Shown: positions 52,147-61,836 of the stretch, in pieces
How positions within the stretch are numbered: position 1 is the stretch's first letter
How the letters are laid out: every line of letters starts with the position of its first letter
From: an uncultured Peptostreptococcaceae bacterium
GTDB lineage: Bacteria; Bacillota; Clostridia; Peptostreptococcales; Peptostreptococcaceae
Length of the DNA stretch: 64,000 nt
Reading direction: 5' to 3'
Assembly (NCBI GenBank): GCA_947072565.1
Contig: CAMTIM010000027.1
Coordinates: 1 to 64,000, forward strand
Position numbers and translations under genes: made by a program
Notes under the pieces: model-generated
What the model was told of the DNA's origin: nothing
Seen by the model: only the letters and a program-made list of their open reading frames with translations
Databases searched by the model: none

Positions 52147-53142
52147 ATGGCAGTTAACTTAAGAGGACGTTCATTTTTAAAATTATTAGATTTTTCTAGT
52201 GCAGAGATAAGATACTTATTAGACTTATCTAAAAACTTAAAGGATTTAAAAAGAGCTGGAGTAGTAAATAAAACTTTAGAAGGCAAAAACGCTGTTATAT
52301 TATTCGCAAAAGACTCAACTAGAACTAGATGTTCATTTGAAGTTGGGGCAATGGATTTAGGTATGGGTGTTACTTACCTAGGACCAACTGGTTCTCAAAT
52401 GGGTAAAAAAGAATCTATAGCAGATACTGCTAGAGTTTTAGGAAGAATGTATGATGGTATAGAATATAGAGGATTCGAGCAAGAAATAGTAGAAGAATTA
52501 GCTGCTCATGCTGGAGTACCAGTTTGGAATGGATTAACAAATGAGTTCCATCCAACTCAAATGATAGCTGACTTATTAACTATAGAAGAAAAATTAGGAA
52601 GATTAAAAGGTGTAAACTTTGTTTACATGGGAGATGCTAGAAACAACATGGGTAACTCTTTAATGGTTGCTTGTGCTAAAATGGGATTAAATTTTACAGC
52701 TTGTGCTCCAAAAGAATTATTCCCAGCTGAAGAATTAGTAGCTACTTGTGAAGCAATAGCTAAAGAGAATGGTTGTACAATAACATTAACTGAAGATGTT
52801 ATGGCTGGAACTAAGAATGCTGACGTTATATACACTGACGTTTGGGTATCTATGGGAGAACCTGCTGAAGTTTGGGAAGCTAGAATAGCTCAATTAAAAC
52901 CATTCCAAGTTAATAAATCTGTTATGGACAATGCTAACCCAGAAGCAATATTCATGCACTGTTTACCAGCATTCCATGATACAAAAACTACTACAGGAAA
53001 AGAAATGGCTGATAAATTTGGTATAACTGAAATGGAAGTTACTGATGAAGTATTTGAATCTAAACAATCAGTTGTATTTGATGAAGCAGAAAATAGAATG
53101 CATACTATAAAAGCTATAATGGCTGCTACTATAGGACAATAG
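52147..53142 (+). CDS. arcB: Ornithine carbamoyltransferase, catabolic
   Basis: 331 aa. Carbamoyl-phosphate site [34 protein letters not shown], ornithine site MHCLPAFHD. In this cluster it runs in the catabolic direction, citrulline to ornithine and carbamoyl phosphate. AGGAGG precedes the ATG. The biosynthetic name argF would apply if it were in an arginine-making operon, but no such genes are near. Confidence 0.96.
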   Translation: MAVNLRGRSFLKLLDFSSAEIRYLLDLSKNLKDLKRAGVVNKTLEGKNAVILFAKDSTRTRCSFEVGAMDLGMGVTYLGPTGSQMGKKESIADTARVLGRMYDGIEYRGFEQEIVEELAAHAGVPVWNGLTNEFHPTQMIADLLTIEEKLGRLKGVNFVYMGDARNNMGNSLMVACAKMGLNFTACAPKELFPAEELVATCEAIAKENGCTITLTEDVMAGTKNADVIYTDVWVSMGEPAEVWEARIAQLKPFQVNKSVMDNANPEAIFMHCLPAFHDTKTTTGKEMADKFGITEMEVTDEVFESKQSVVFDEAENRMHTIKAIMAATIGQ

Positions 53143-53176
53143 ATTATAGAAATAAAGTTAAATTAAGTAAAACATG

Positions 53177-53216
53177 TAACCCCCATTTTGATATCGGAGA
53201 ATTTAGATGGGGGTTA
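53177..53216 (+). promoter_or_regulatory. Hairpin between arcB and arcC
   Basis: Perfect 10-bp stem TAACCCCCAT/ATGGGGGTTA, strong and GC-rich, without a good T run. It may partly terminate or protect the upstream mRNA and so set different levels of arcB and arcC. Confidence 0.55.
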
Positions 53217-53254
53217 TAGTTGTATAAAATATATTTAGATAGAGGTGTCAAACT

Positions 53255-54196
53255 ATGAAGAGATTAGTTATAGCTTTAGGTGGAAATGCACTAGGAAACA
53301 ATCCAGAAGAACAATTAAAATTAGTTAAACAAACAGCAAAGACAATAGTAGATCTTTCAGAAGAAGGATATAACGTAATAGTTGGACATGGTAATGGACC
53401 ACAAGTAGGTATGATAAATTTAGCTATGGATTTTGCAGCTAACAATGGTGCTAATACTCCAAGTATGCCATTTGCAGAATGTGGATCAATGAGTCAAGGT
53501 TACATAGGTTATCATTTACAACAATCAATAAAAAATGAATTAAATGCTAGAAAACTTAATAAAAACGTTGCAACAATAGTAACTCAAGTTGTAGTGGATG
53601 AAAAAGATGAAGCATTTAAAAACTTAACTAAGCCAGTTGGTATGTTCTATACTAAAGAAGAAGCAGATAAAATAGCTGCTGAAAAAGCTTTTACTTTTGT
53701 AGAAGACTCAGGAAGAGGATATAGAAGAGTTGTTGCTTCTCCACAACCACAAAAAATAGTTGAATTAGAAACTGTTAAGCAATTAGTTGATAACGGAAGT
53801 ATAGTAATAACTGTTGGTGGTGGTGGTATACCAGTAATAGAAAAACAAGATGGTTCTTTAGAAGGTGTAGCAGCAGTTATAGATAAAGATAAATCAAGTG
53901 CTAAGTTAGCAAAAGATCTTGATGCAGAAATGTTAGTAATATTAACAGCTGTTGATAGAGTTTGCATAAACTTCAACAAACCAAATCAAGAAGAATTAGC
54001 TTCTATAAACTTAGAGGAAGCTGCTAAATATATAGCTGAAGAGCATTTTGCAAAAGGATCTATGTTACCTAAAGTAGAAGCATGTGTAGATTTTGTAGCA
54101 TCATCTACTAACGGAAAAGCATTAATAACTTCTCTAGAAAAAGCTAAAGAAGCTTTACATGGTAAAACAGGAACTATAATATGTAAAGATAGATAG
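53255..54196 (+). CDS. arcC: Carbamate kinase
   Basis: 313 aa. Converts carbamoyl phosphate and ADP to ATP, CO2 and ammonia. ALGGNALG at the N-terminus, GHGNGPQVG, VITVGGGGIPVI, and LTAVDRVCINF of the amino acid kinase fold. GAGGTG before the ATG. Third enzyme of the arginine deiminase pathway. Confidence 0.97.
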   Translation: MKRLVIALGGNALGNNPEEQLKLVKQTAKTIVDLSEEGYNVIVGHGNGPQVGMINLAMDFAANNGANTPSMPFAECGSMSQGYIGYHLQQSIKNELNARKLNKNVATIVTQVVVDEKDEAFKNLTKPVGMFYTKEEADKIAAEKAFTFVEDSGRGYRRVVASPQPQKIVELETVKQLVDNGSIVITVGGGGIPVIEKQDGSLEGVAAVIDKDKSSAKLAKDLDAEMLVILTAVDRVCINFNKPNQEELASINLEEAAKYIAEEHFAKGSMLPKVEACVDFVASSTNGKALITSLEKAKEALHGKTGTIICKDR

Positions 54197-54228
54197 ACCT
54201 TTGATGCATAATAATAAGAACATTTTAA

Positions 54229-54269
54229 AAAGGAAATATTATTCTTGTATGGAATAGTATTTTCTTTAT
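54229..54269 (+). terminator. Possible terminator after arcC
   Basis: AAGGAAATATTATTC pairs with GGAATAGTATTTTCTT (with a bulge and G-U pairs), ending in TTTATTT. Confidence 0.45.
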
Positions 54270-54381
54270 TTACACAAAATGTTATTATATAATTGAATTG
54301 AATGTTATATTTTAAACGATTTTTATAGAGATTAATTCTTAAAAATAATGAGAAAATTAAAAATAAAGGGGGAAATGTAAG

Positions 54382-55920
54382 ATGTCAAAAGACAAGAAAA
54401 AGAAATTTAAGTTCCCATCTGCTTATACGGTATTATTAGCAATAATGATAGCAATCGCACTAATAACTCAATTTGTGCCTGGGGTTAAAAAAGCTCAGTT
54501 ATCTGACTTAGTTATGGCACCAGTAACAGGTATGGTTGGTATAAAAGATTTAGATCTAGATGAGCAAATAAGTACATCTATGGATAAAGGCGGAGTAGAA
54601 GCTGCTTTAAAAACTATAAATGACTCAGAAACTAATTATATGAGTGTATGGAATGAAGGTCAACTTAAAGGTGCAATAGATGTTGCATTATTTGTACTTA
54701 TAATAGGTGGATTCTTAGGAGTTGTAACAAAAACAGGTGCTTTAGACGCTGGAGTTGGAGGACTTGTTAAAAAATTAAAAGGTAAAGAATTAATGTTAAT
54801 ACCAGTTTTAATGTTATTATTCTCATTAGGTGGTACTTCTTACGGAATGGCAGAAGAATCATTAGCATTTTATGCACTAATAACTGCGACTATGATGGCA
54901 GCCGGTTTCGATCCATTAGTAGGAGCAGCTACATTATTACTTGGTTGTGGAGTAGGGGTTTTAGGATCAACAGTAAACCCATTTGCTATAGGAGCAGCTG
55001 TATCAGCAGCAGGAGCAGCAGGGGTTACTATAAACCAAGGTACTACAATAGCATTAGGTGCTATATTATGGATTGTAAGTTTATTAATAGCAATAGTCTA
55101 TGTTATGAGATATGCTAAAAAAATATATGCTGACAAAAATGCTACAATGTTATCTAAACATGAGTTAGATGCAGCTAGTGAAGCATTTAGTCAAAACTCT
55201 GAAGAGATTTTAGAGTTAAATGGAAAAAGAAAAATAGTATTAGTTTTATTTGGATTATCTTTTGCAGTAATGATAGCAAGTGTTATACCATGGAATGATT
55301 TTGGTATAACAATATTTGATAAAACTTCATGGCTTAATGGATCTCCATTAGGAAAATGGTGGTTCCCAGAGTTAACTGTATGGTTCTTCTTAATGTCTGT
55401 TGTAATAGGTTTAGTTTACAGAATGCCTGAAGAAGACATAGTTAGTGCATTTATAAATGGATGTGCTGATATGGTAGGTGTTGCTCTTGTTGTAGGTATA
55501 TCAAGAGGAGTATCTTTCATGATGGCAAACTCAGGATTAGATTTATACATATTAGATAAAGCATCAGGAGTGTTAAGTGGAGTGTCAGGTATGCTGTTTG
55601 CTAATATGGCATATTTAATATACATAGCATTATCATTCTTAATACCATCAACTTCTGGACTTGCTTCAGTTTCTATGCCAATATTTGCGCCATTAGCGCA
55701 AAAGTTAAATATTGCACCAGAGATTATAGTTTCAGCTTTCTCTGCTGGTTCAGGTATAGTAAACTTAGTAACTCCAACATCAGGAGTTGTTATGGGTGGT
55801 CTTGCAATATCAAAGATAGAATATGGTACATGGATTAAGTTTGTAACTAAATTATTAGTAATGATATTTATAGCAACAGTAATTATATTAGCTGTTGGAC
55901 CTATGATTTTAGGTTTATAA
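54382..55920 (+). CDS. YfcC/ArcD-type carrier, likely arginine-ornithine antiporter
   Basis: 512 aa with about twelve membrane segments. The sequence LRG-free opening FKFPSAYTVLLAIMIAIALITQFVPG, the GGTSYGMAEESLAFYALI segment, and LIPSTSGLASVSMPIFAPLA match the YfcC (DcuC/short-chain fatty acid) family. In arginine deiminase clusters this family stands in for ArcD and exchanges arginine for ornithine; this is inferred from position after arcC. GGGGGAAA precedes the ATG. Confidence 0.87.
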   Translation: MSKDKKKKFKFPSAYTVLLAIMIAIALITQFVPGVKKAQLSDLVMAPVTGMVGIKDLDLDEQISTSMDKGGVEAALKTINDSETNYMSVWNEGQLKGAIDVALFVLIIGGFLGVVTKTGALDAGVGGLVKKLKGKELMLIPVLMLLFSLGGTSYGMAEESLAFYALITATMMAAGFDPLVGAATLLLGCGVGVLGSTVNPFAIGAAVSAAGAAGVTINQGTTIALGAILWIVSLLIAIVYVMRYAKKIYADKNATMLSKHELDAASEAFSQNSEEILELNGKRKIVLVLFGLSFAVMIASVIPWNDFGITIFDKTSWLNGSPLGKWWFPELTVWFFLMSVVIGLVYRMPEEDIVSAFINGCADMVGVALVVGISRGVSFMMANSGLDLYILDKASGVLSGVSGMLFANMAYLIYIALSFLIPSTSGLASVSMPIFAPLAQKLNIAPEIIVSAFSAGSGIVNLVTPTSGVVMGGLAISKIEYGTWIKFVTKLLVMIFIATVIILAVGPMILGL

Positions 55921-55928
55921 AATTACTC

Positions 55929-55972
55929 AAAAACCATAAGGCTTTTATAAGAGCTTTATGGTTTTATTTTTA
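55929..55972 (+). terminator. Terminator of the arc cluster
   Basis: 14-bp stem AAAACCATAAGGCT/AGCTTTATGGTTTT with one G-U pair, followed by ATTTTTA. Confidence 0.85.
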
Positions 55973-55992
55973 AATAAGGATAGGTGATTTGT

Positions 55993-56418
55993 ATGGGTCT
56001 TGTTAGCTTTTTAAGTTCTTTTTACTTTGTGTTTACAGTTTTACTAATATTTAAAAAAAGTACTATGGGTAAAACATATATTTTATTTGGAATATTGACA
56101 TATATATTTGTAATAGGATATTCATTTATTCCTAAAGTTCCAGCAAACTTACAACAATTTGGAATTTTTATTATATTTTCATTGATGATATTACTATTTG
56201 GTTTGATGTTTGGTATTACTGTTAAACTGTTTAAGAAAAGTAATAAAGCTTCTGTAATAACATCAATAATATCTTCTGTTTTATTAATACTTTTAGTATT
56301 TAATACTAAGGGGTACCTAACATATATGTACGTTCCTGTATTATTATATATGGTTCAAAATAAGCTTAATTTAAGAATAGATAACTCAGTAAAGCCGTTA
56401 TATAAAAAAATTATATAA
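55993..56418 (+). CDS. Hypothetical integral membrane protein
   Basis: 141 aa from ATG 55993 (AGGTGA upstream). Four to five hydrophobic segments cover most of the protein. No family is recognised. It is a separate transcript after the arc terminator. Confidence 0.7.
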   Translation: MGLVSFLSSFYFVFTVLLIFKKSTMGKTYILFGILTYIFVIGYSFIPKVPANLQQFGIFIIFSLMILLFGLMFGITVKLFKKSNKASVITSIISSVLLILLVFNTKGYLTYMYVPVLLYMVQNKLNLRIDNSVKPLYKKII

Positions 56419-56555
56419 TTAAGAATAAAGACCTCAAAACACCTTAGGATTTGGCATTTGTAGGTCTATTATTTTGTAAAAATTACAAATAATAATAAGC
56501 TTAAGAGGAATACTAATTATATTATAAAAAATTAGTACTTAAGGAAGTGTAAATT

Positions 56556-58037
56556 ATGAAAAGCGTAATTACTGTGGGGGCGGGAGTCGGAGGGCTTTGC
56601 ACAGCAATAAGATTACTTAAGCAGGGATACAAAGTAACCATATTAGAAAAAGAAAAAGAAATAGGTGGAAAAGTTAATATAAAAAATATAGATGGCGCAA
56701 AATTTGATTTAACAGCATCTATACTAATGACTCCTAAAATATACACTGAAATTTTTGACGAAGTCGGTAAAGATTATAGAGATTATTTTGAGCTAATAAA
56801 AATAGACCCTATATATGGTGTTAATTATTATAATGGAGATAGACGAGATTTTTATAGTGATTTAAGCAAAATGGTAAGAGTATTAGAAGATATGCAAGAG
56901 GGGTTATCTATTGAATATTTAAACTTTACATCCAAATCTTTAGAAAAATATATCTATAGTAAAAAATATTTTTTAGACAAGCCAATGACAGATATAAACG
57001 ATGTATCGATTAGTGAATCTCTAAAAGTATTATCGAAAATAAAGCCATTTACTAATGTGAACAACTACTTAAAAAAGACAATCTCTAATAAACAATTAAG
57101 AGAATACTTAATATTTCAATCTATGTATATAGGAATAAACCCATACACAAGTTCTAACCTGTACACTTTAATACCAGCTATATCACATACATATGGATTA
57201 TGGTATATAAAAGGTGGTTTTTATAAATATATAGAAGCTTTAAAAAAATTAATATTAGAACTAGGTGGAGTAATAGAAACTGAAAATAATGTAGAAGAAA
57301 TATTGATAGATAAGAATCAAATTGTAGGCGTTGAATCTAATAAAGAAATTTATAAGTCTGATATAGTTGTATGTAATGCTGACTATCCTTATGCTATAAC
57401 TAATTTAATTAATAAAGGGAAAAGTAATAATACAAAGAAAATAAAAAAAGAAGACTATTCTTGTTCAACTTTTATTATGTACTTAGGTCTTAATAAAAAA
57501 TATGATGATTTACAAGTACACAATATGTATATAGGAGACAATTTCAAAGAAAATATTGAAAGCCCATTTAAAGGTAAACTACCAAAATCTCCATCAATAT
57601 ATTTATATTATCCAAGCAAAATAGATGAATCTATATCAGGTCCTTTTGAAAGTATACTCAATATAATGGTGAGAGTGCCTAATTTAGAATATAAAAACAT
57701 AAAGTGGAACAAAGAAAACATAAGAAAATTTAGAAACATTATTATAAATCAATTAAAAAATGTAAAAGGTCTAGAAAATCTAAACAAAGAAATATTATAT
57801 GAATCATACTTAACACCGATACAGCTAAAACGTAAATTTAATTCTTATAATGGAACTGCATTTGGAATAAGCCATAAGCTAAATCAAACTACTTATTTTA
57901 GACCTCATATGAAAGATGAAAATGTAAATGGACTTTATTTTATAGGTTCGTCAACCCATCCTGGGAATGGGGTATCTGTAATAATAGATGGAAGTAAAAC
58001 TTTATCAAATATTATAGAAAAAGATATGTTGAAATAA
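56556..58037 (+). CDS. CrtI/CrtN-like FAD-dependent desaturase or oxidoreductase
   Basis: 493 aa. N-terminal FAD fold VGAGVGGLCTAIRLLKQGYKVTILEKEKEIGGKV, middle segment YIKGGFYKYIEALKKLILELGGVIETENNVEEI, and C-terminal FAD motif LYFIGSSTHPGNGVSVIIDGSKTLSNII, as in phytoene and dehydrosqualene desaturases. No crtM or crtB synthase gene is adjacent, and known clostridia of this kind do not make carotenoids, so the true substrate is open. AAGGAAGTG precedes the ATG. Confidence 0.85.
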   Translation: MKSVITVGAGVGGLCTAIRLLKQGYKVTILEKEKEIGGKVNIKNIDGAKFDLTASILMTPKIYTEIFDEVGKDYRDYFELIKIDPIYGVNYYNGDRRDFYSDLSKMVRVLEDMQEGLSIEYLNFTSKSLEKYIYSKKYFLDKPMTDINDVSISESLKVLSKIKPFTNVNNYLKKTISNKQLREYLIFQSMYIGINPYTSSNLYTLIPAISHTYGLWYIKGGFYKYIEALKKLILELGGVIETENNVEEILIDKNQIVGVESNKEIYKSDIVVCNADYPYAITNLINKGKSNNTKKIKKEDYSCSTFIMYLGLNKKYDDLQVHNMYIGDNFKENIESPFKGKLPKSPSIYLYYPSKIDESISGPFESILNIMVRVPNLEYKNIKWNKENIRKFRNIIINQLKNVKGLENLNKEILYESYLTPIQLKRKFNSYNGTAFGISHKLNQTTYFRPHMKDENVNGLYFIGSSTHPGNGVSVIIDGSKTLSNIIEKDMLK

Positions 58038-58074
58038 ATATATTAATAATATTAAACATAGATATATTAATTAT

Positions 58075-58107
58075 AAAAAATATGGATAAAAATCCATATT
58101 TTTTTTA
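58075..58107 (+). terminator. Terminator after the CrtI-like gene
   Basis: Stem AAAAAATATGGAT/ATCCATATTTTTT followed by T. Confidence 0.85.
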
Positions 58108-58122
58108 TTTTAATAAAATTAA

Positions 58123-58147
58123 AACTTTTTAAGCCAGATAGTGCGTC
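58123..58147 (+). promoter_or_regulatory. ECF-type promoter of the sigV-rsiV operon
   Basis: AACTTTT (58123-58129) and CGTC (58144-58147) have the shape of an ECF promoter (AACTTTT, about 15 nt, CGTCTA), 36 nt before the start codon. Autoregulation by the sigma factor is expected. Confidence 0.6.
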
Positions 58148-58183
58148 TATATATATGTGATGAAAAGGAGGCCTTTAAGAAAC

Positions 58184-58708
58184 ATGAACTTACTAAGCTT
58201 AGATAAGAAAAGAAAAGAGAATATATTTAAAAATTATATTATAAAGAATCAAAATACATTTTATAAAATAGCATACACTTATGTAAAAAATAATGATGAT
58301 GCATTAGATATAGTCCAAGAAGCTATATGCAAAGGACTATCTAAGATAAAAACACTTAATGATATAAACCTTATAAAGCCATGGTTTTATAAAATATTAA
58401 TAAATACAGCAATAGATTACATAAGAAAAAATAAAAAATATACTCAAGAGAGAGGGGAAATATCTGCTGACCATATTATAGATAACAATATAGAGATAGG
58501 AATAGATATACAACGAGCTTTAGATAATTTATGTGAAGAAGATAAAACTCTAGTAATACTAAGGTATTTTGAGGATATGAAAATATCGGACATAGCAACT
58601 ATATTAGATAAAAATGAAAATACTATAAAAACTAGACTTTATAAAACTCTAAAATTATTAAAAATCGAAATAAACAAGGACATAGAAGGAGATAATTATG
58701 AAAAATAA
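58184..58708 (+). CDS. sigV: ECF sigma factor, SigV-like
   Basis: 174 aa from ATG 58184 (AAGGAGG 12 nt upstream; GTG and ATG at 58157 and 58160 lie before that site). Region 2 is at about 20-85 (IIKNQNTFYKIAYTYVKNNDDALDIVQEAICKGLSKI..KPWFYKILINTAIDYIRK) and region 4 at about 110-165 (LCEEDKTLVILRYFEDMKISDIATILDKNENTIKTRLYKTLKLLK). It overlaps the anti-sigma gene by 11 nt. SigV of related bacteria answers to lysozyme. Confidence 0.85.
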   Translation: MNLLSLDKKRKENIFKNYIIKNQNTFYKIAYTYVKNNDDALDIVQEAICKGLSKIKTLNDINLIKPWFYKILINTAIDYIRKNKKYTQERGEISADHIIDNNIEIGIDIQRALDNLCEEDKTLVILRYFEDMKISDIATILDKNENTIKTRLYKTLKLLKIEINKDIEGDNYEK

Positions 58709-59546
58709 AAAATTAGAAGAATTAAATGAAAACTATAAAAATATAAAGATTCCAGATAATTTAAGTTATGTAGTAGATGAAACATTAAAGAGGAAAAAGA
58801 AAATTAATAAGAGATGGTTATCAAGTGTGGCAGCAATAGGTATTTTAGTATGTGGAATTAATTTGAGTCCAGCATTTGCAAATACATTAGAACAGATACC
58901 TATAGTTGGAGATATAGTTAAAGTAATTAGATTATCAAATTACAGTTTAAATGAAAATGGATTTGAGGTATCAATAGGTGTTTCTAAAGTAGAGGGATTA
59001 AAAAATAAAGAATTACAAGAAAATATAAATAAAGAAATGGAAAAAGATGCGAAAAAACTATATCAAGAATATATAAAAGAAACAAAAGAACTTGAAAAAG
59101 ATAATATACCAGGAAGGAAAATGGTTAAATCATGGTCGGAAACTATGACAAATAATGATAAAGTATTATCTTTAATTGTTTATAAATATGAGGCACAAGG
59201 CTCATCTAATACTACAAGAAAGTTCTATAATATAAATAAGAAAAATGAAACAGCACTTACACTTGAAAATATGTTTAGTACAAAAGATTATGTAAATATA
59301 ATAAGTGAAAATATAAAAAAACAAATGCAAGAACAAATGAAAAAAGATACCAATAAAGTATACTGGTTAAATGATCCGCAAATGAAAGAAGGAAATTTTA
59401 CTAAAATAAATAAAGACCAAGGATTTTATATAAATGATAAAAATGAATTAGTAATATGTTTTGATAAATATGAAGTAGCACCAGGATGCATGGGATTAGT
59501 AGAGTTCACTATACCAAGTGATGTTTTAGCTCCAAATTTAGGATAA
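58698..59546 (+). CDS. rsiV: Anti-sigma factor, RsiV-like (DUF4179/DUF3298 type)
   Basis: 282 aa. A cytoplasmic part (1-38), one membrane segment (about 40-57), a signal-peptidase-like site LSPAFAN (AFA at 59-61), and an extracytoplasmic domain with GFEVSIGVSKVEGLKN...KYEAQGSSNTTRKFYNINKKNETALTLENMFS... and the DUF3298 end QGFYINDKNELVICFDKYEVAPGCMGLVEFTIP. In B. subtilis RsiV binds lysozyme and is then cut at such a site to free SigV. The overlap with sigV supports the pair. Confidence 0.85.
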   Translation: MKNKKLEELNENYKNIKIPDNLSYVVDETLKRKKKINKRWLSSVAAIGILVCGINLSPAFANTLEQIPIVGDIVKVIRLSNYSLNENGFEVSIGVSKVEGLKNKELQENINKEMEKDAKKLYQEYIKETKELEKDNIPGRKMVKSWSETMTNNDKVLSLIVYKYEAQGSSNTTRKFYNINKKNETALTLENMFSTKDYVNIISENIKKQMQEQMKKDTNKVYWLNDPQMKEGNFTKINKDQGFYINDKNELVICFDKYEVAPGCMGLVEFTIPSDVLAPNLG

Positions 59547-59553
59547 TATATAC

Positions 59554-59593
59554 AAAAATAAGTGTATCCAAAAAATTGGAACACTTATTTTTA
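59554..59593. terminator. Bidirectional terminator between rsiV and the TtcA-like gene
   Basis: AAAAATAAGTGT, an inner stem TCCAA/TTGGA, then ACACTTATTTTT. Works on both strands. Confidence 0.85.
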
Positions 59594-59616
59594 TGTGTAA
59601 ATTTCAAAATAGATAT

Positions 59617-60342
59617 TTATTTTATTTTATCTTTATCCCATATAAATAATTTTTCTGAATTATTCAATGCTCCAAATATGTGGTTTTTAACTCCAGGCAT
59701 ATCTACATTTAATTTTGTTATAAGCTCTTTTATATCTTGTCTTTTAGTATGTCCATTAGCAGGGCATGGATTTTCTATAACCGGATAATTGCAATCTTTA
59801 GTAATTTTTTTAGTCATATATTCTTCTATATACACCATAGGTCTTATTATTGTTAAATCTTGATTATCCATATAGCTCTTTGGAGAAAAACAATTTACTC
59901 TTCCCTCGTAAAACATAGACATTAAAAAAGTTTCTATAGCATCATCTTTATGATGTCCAAGAGCAACTTTGTTACATCCTAATTCTTTTGCATTACTGTT
60001 TAAAGCTCCACGTCTTAAATTTGCGCATAAAGAACATGGATTTTTTTCTTTTCTTATATCAAATACAACTTCTTTTATGTTTGTTTGAATTTCATAAAAA
60101 GTAACTTCTAAATCTTCGCATAATTTGTATAAAGGGGAATTATCTACTCCACCAGGATTTAGAGTAATAGCTATTAGTTCGAATTTTTGAGGTGAAAATT
60201 TTTGATAGTTTTTTAAAATATGAAGTAAGGTTAAACTATCCTTACCTCCAGAAAGTCCAACTGCTATTTTATCATTTTCTTGTATCATATCAAAATCTTG
60301 TATAGCTTGACGAGCTTTACTAAGAAGTTTTTTCATAGACAT
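59617..60342 (-). CDS. TtcA-like PP-loop ATPase (tRNA thiolation)
   Basis: 241 aa from ATG 60342 (GGAGG 8 nt upstream; the ATG at 60357 overlaps that site). PP-loop VGLSGGKDSLTLLHIL, conserved CSLCANLRRGAL and NKVALGHHKDDAIETFL, and a late Cys (ENPCPANGHTKRQ). This is the TtcA/TtuA type that uses an iron-sulfur cluster to thiolate tRNA; the exact position modified is not clear for clostridial members. Single gene. Confidence 0.87.
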   Translation of the reverse strand: MSMKKLLSKARQAIQDFDMIQENDKIAVGLSGGKDSLTLLHILKNYQKFSPQKFELIAITLNPGGVDNSPLYKLCEDLEVTFYEIQTNIKEVVFDIRKEKNPCSLCANLRRGALNSNAKELGCNKVALGHHKDDAIETFLMSMFYEGRVNCFSPKSYMDNQDLTIIRPMVYIEEYMTKKITKDCNYPVIENPCPANGHTKRQDIKELITKLNVDMPGVKNHIFGALNNSEKLFIWDKDKIK

Positions 60343-60649
60343 ATTTATATCCTCCATTAAAAAATACTATATCAATAAGTATTTATATTTTAGTTAATTA
60401 AATTTTTATAAAATTATCTAAAATATTATAACAAACTTGCTAATACTAAACAATAAGTCTTCATATAAAGGTTTAGCGTGAAACATTAAAAAGTTGTGTT
60501 TAACAGATTGCTTTTTTATGTTATAAGAGTTAAATATAATTTATTTAAAAAATTACAAATTATATTTCTATTATAAAAAATGTTATATAAGATTATTCCA
60601 ACATTTTGAAGTATAATATATATAATTTAAAATAAGGGAGGATAAAAAA
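60343..60649 (+). other. Intergenic region before luxS
   Basis: AT-rich with no gene. A TATAAT at 60612-60617 is a possible -10 for the luxS operon. I see no SAM-riboswitch (S-box) or T-box features. Confidence 0.45.
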
Positions 60650-61105
60650 ATGCAAAAAGTAGAGAGCTTTAAATTAGACCATACAAAGGTAAAAGCACCG
60701 TATATAAGAAAATGTTGTGTGTTAGATGGAGTAAATGGAGATAAAGTGACTAAGTTTGATTTAAGATTCTTACAACCAAATGCAGAAACTTTTGGGACAG
60801 CTGCTATACATGGATTAGAGCATTTATTAGCCACTTATTTAAGAGAAACATTAGACAATATAATAGATTTATCTCCAATGGGATGTAGAACAGGATTTTA
60901 TTTAATAATGTGGGGAGAAGTAGAACCGCAAACTGTAAAAGAGGGACTAGAGAGTGCATTAGATATGGTATTAAAAGTAAATGAAATGCCAGCTGCTAGT
61001 GCTATAGAATGTGGAAATTATAAAGATTTATCTTTATTTGGAGCAAAGGAATATGCTAGGGAAGCTTTAGAAAAAGGATTCTCTCTTAATATTTACGGAG
61101 AATAG
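60650..61105 (+). CDS. luxS: S-ribosylhomocysteine lyase
   Basis: 151 aa. Splits S-ribosylhomocysteine into homocysteine and the AI-2 precursor. Zinc ligands are in HGLEHLLATYLR (HxxxH) with the Cys in ECGNYKDL, and the catalytic Cys is in SPMGCRTGFYL. GGGAGG before the ATG. Homocysteine made here feeds the metH product encoded downstream, so the cluster is a methyl-cycle operon. Confidence 0.97.
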   Translation: MQKVESFKLDHTKVKAPYIRKCCVLDGVNGDKVTKFDLRFLQPNAETFGTAAIHGLEHLLATYLRETLDNIIDLSPMGCRTGFYLIMWGEVEPQTVKEGLESALDMVLKVNEMPAASAIECGNYKDLSLFGAKEYAREALEKGFSLNIYGE

Positions 61106-61110
61106 ATAAT

Positions 61111-61836
61111 ATGTCGCTTAAATTTGATAATCTGATAAAGATAGATGAAAAAGAAGTTTTAAGATATTTAGAATATAAAGGTCAATACATAAGTGATAAC
61201 CTTAAAAATAATATTTATGAGTGTATAAAAATAACTAAAGAAAAGATAAACCCTCGATATATTTTGAGGGTTTATCCTATATTAATAGAAAATAAGGATG
61301 CTTGCTATAATAAAATATTTATAAAAGGTAGTAACTTAAAATTAAAAAGTAGAGATTTATATAATATATTAAAATATTGTGACGAATGTATTATTATTAG
61401 CGCTACATTAGGAATAGAAATTGAAAAAGAAATAAGAAAATACTCATATAGTCAACTAAGCAAAAGTATAATACTGGATGCATGTGCAACTACTGCAATA
61501 GAAGAAGTATGTGATGCAGTACAGTCTAATATTGAAAAGGAATTAAATCAAAAAGGAAAACACATAACCATGAGATATAGTCCAGGCTATGGAGATTTAC
61601 CATTAGAATTAAATAAAGAAATATTAAATTTACTAAATGCTCAAAATCAAATAGGATTAACAATAAATGATAGTGGAATAATGATTCCAAGGAAATCAGT
61701 AGTTGCAATAATGGGTATAACGCACAAAACAATAAATAGGGTACAACCTTCATGTTTAAATTGTGAGAACCATAAAACTTGTAAATACAAAAAAGGGGAT
61801 GTAGATAATGAATGTAGTAGAGTATATAAAAAATAA
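61111..61836 (+). CDS. Methionine synthase activation-domain protein
   Basis: 241 aa. Resembles the reactivation domain of MetH, here a separate protein: CDECIIISATLGIEIEKEIRKYSYSQLSKSIILDACATTAIEEVCDAVQ and the SPGYGDLPLELNKEILNLL segment. The end carries a CLNCENHKTCKYK...NEC cysteine cluster, as in clostridial members. It begins 6 nt after luxS and overlaps metH by 29 nt, so translation is coupled. It should help reductive reactivation of the cobalamin on MetH. Confidence 0.88.
   Translation: MSLKFDNLIKIDEKEVLRYLEYKGQYISDNLKNNIYECIKITKEKINPRYILRVYPILIENKDACYNKIFIKGSNLKLKSRDLYNILKYCDECIIISATLGIEIEKEIRKYSYSQLSKSIILDACATTAIEEVCDAVQSNIEKELNQKGKHITMRYSPGYGDLPLELNKEILNLLNAQNQIGLTINDSGIMIPRKSVVAIMGITHKTINRVQPSCLNCENHKTCKYKKGDVDNECSRVYKK

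Noticed and set aside
60343-60649. S-box or T-box riboswitch before the luxS-metH operon
   Set aside because: No T-box GGGTGGTACCGCG-like or S-box core sequences are visible.
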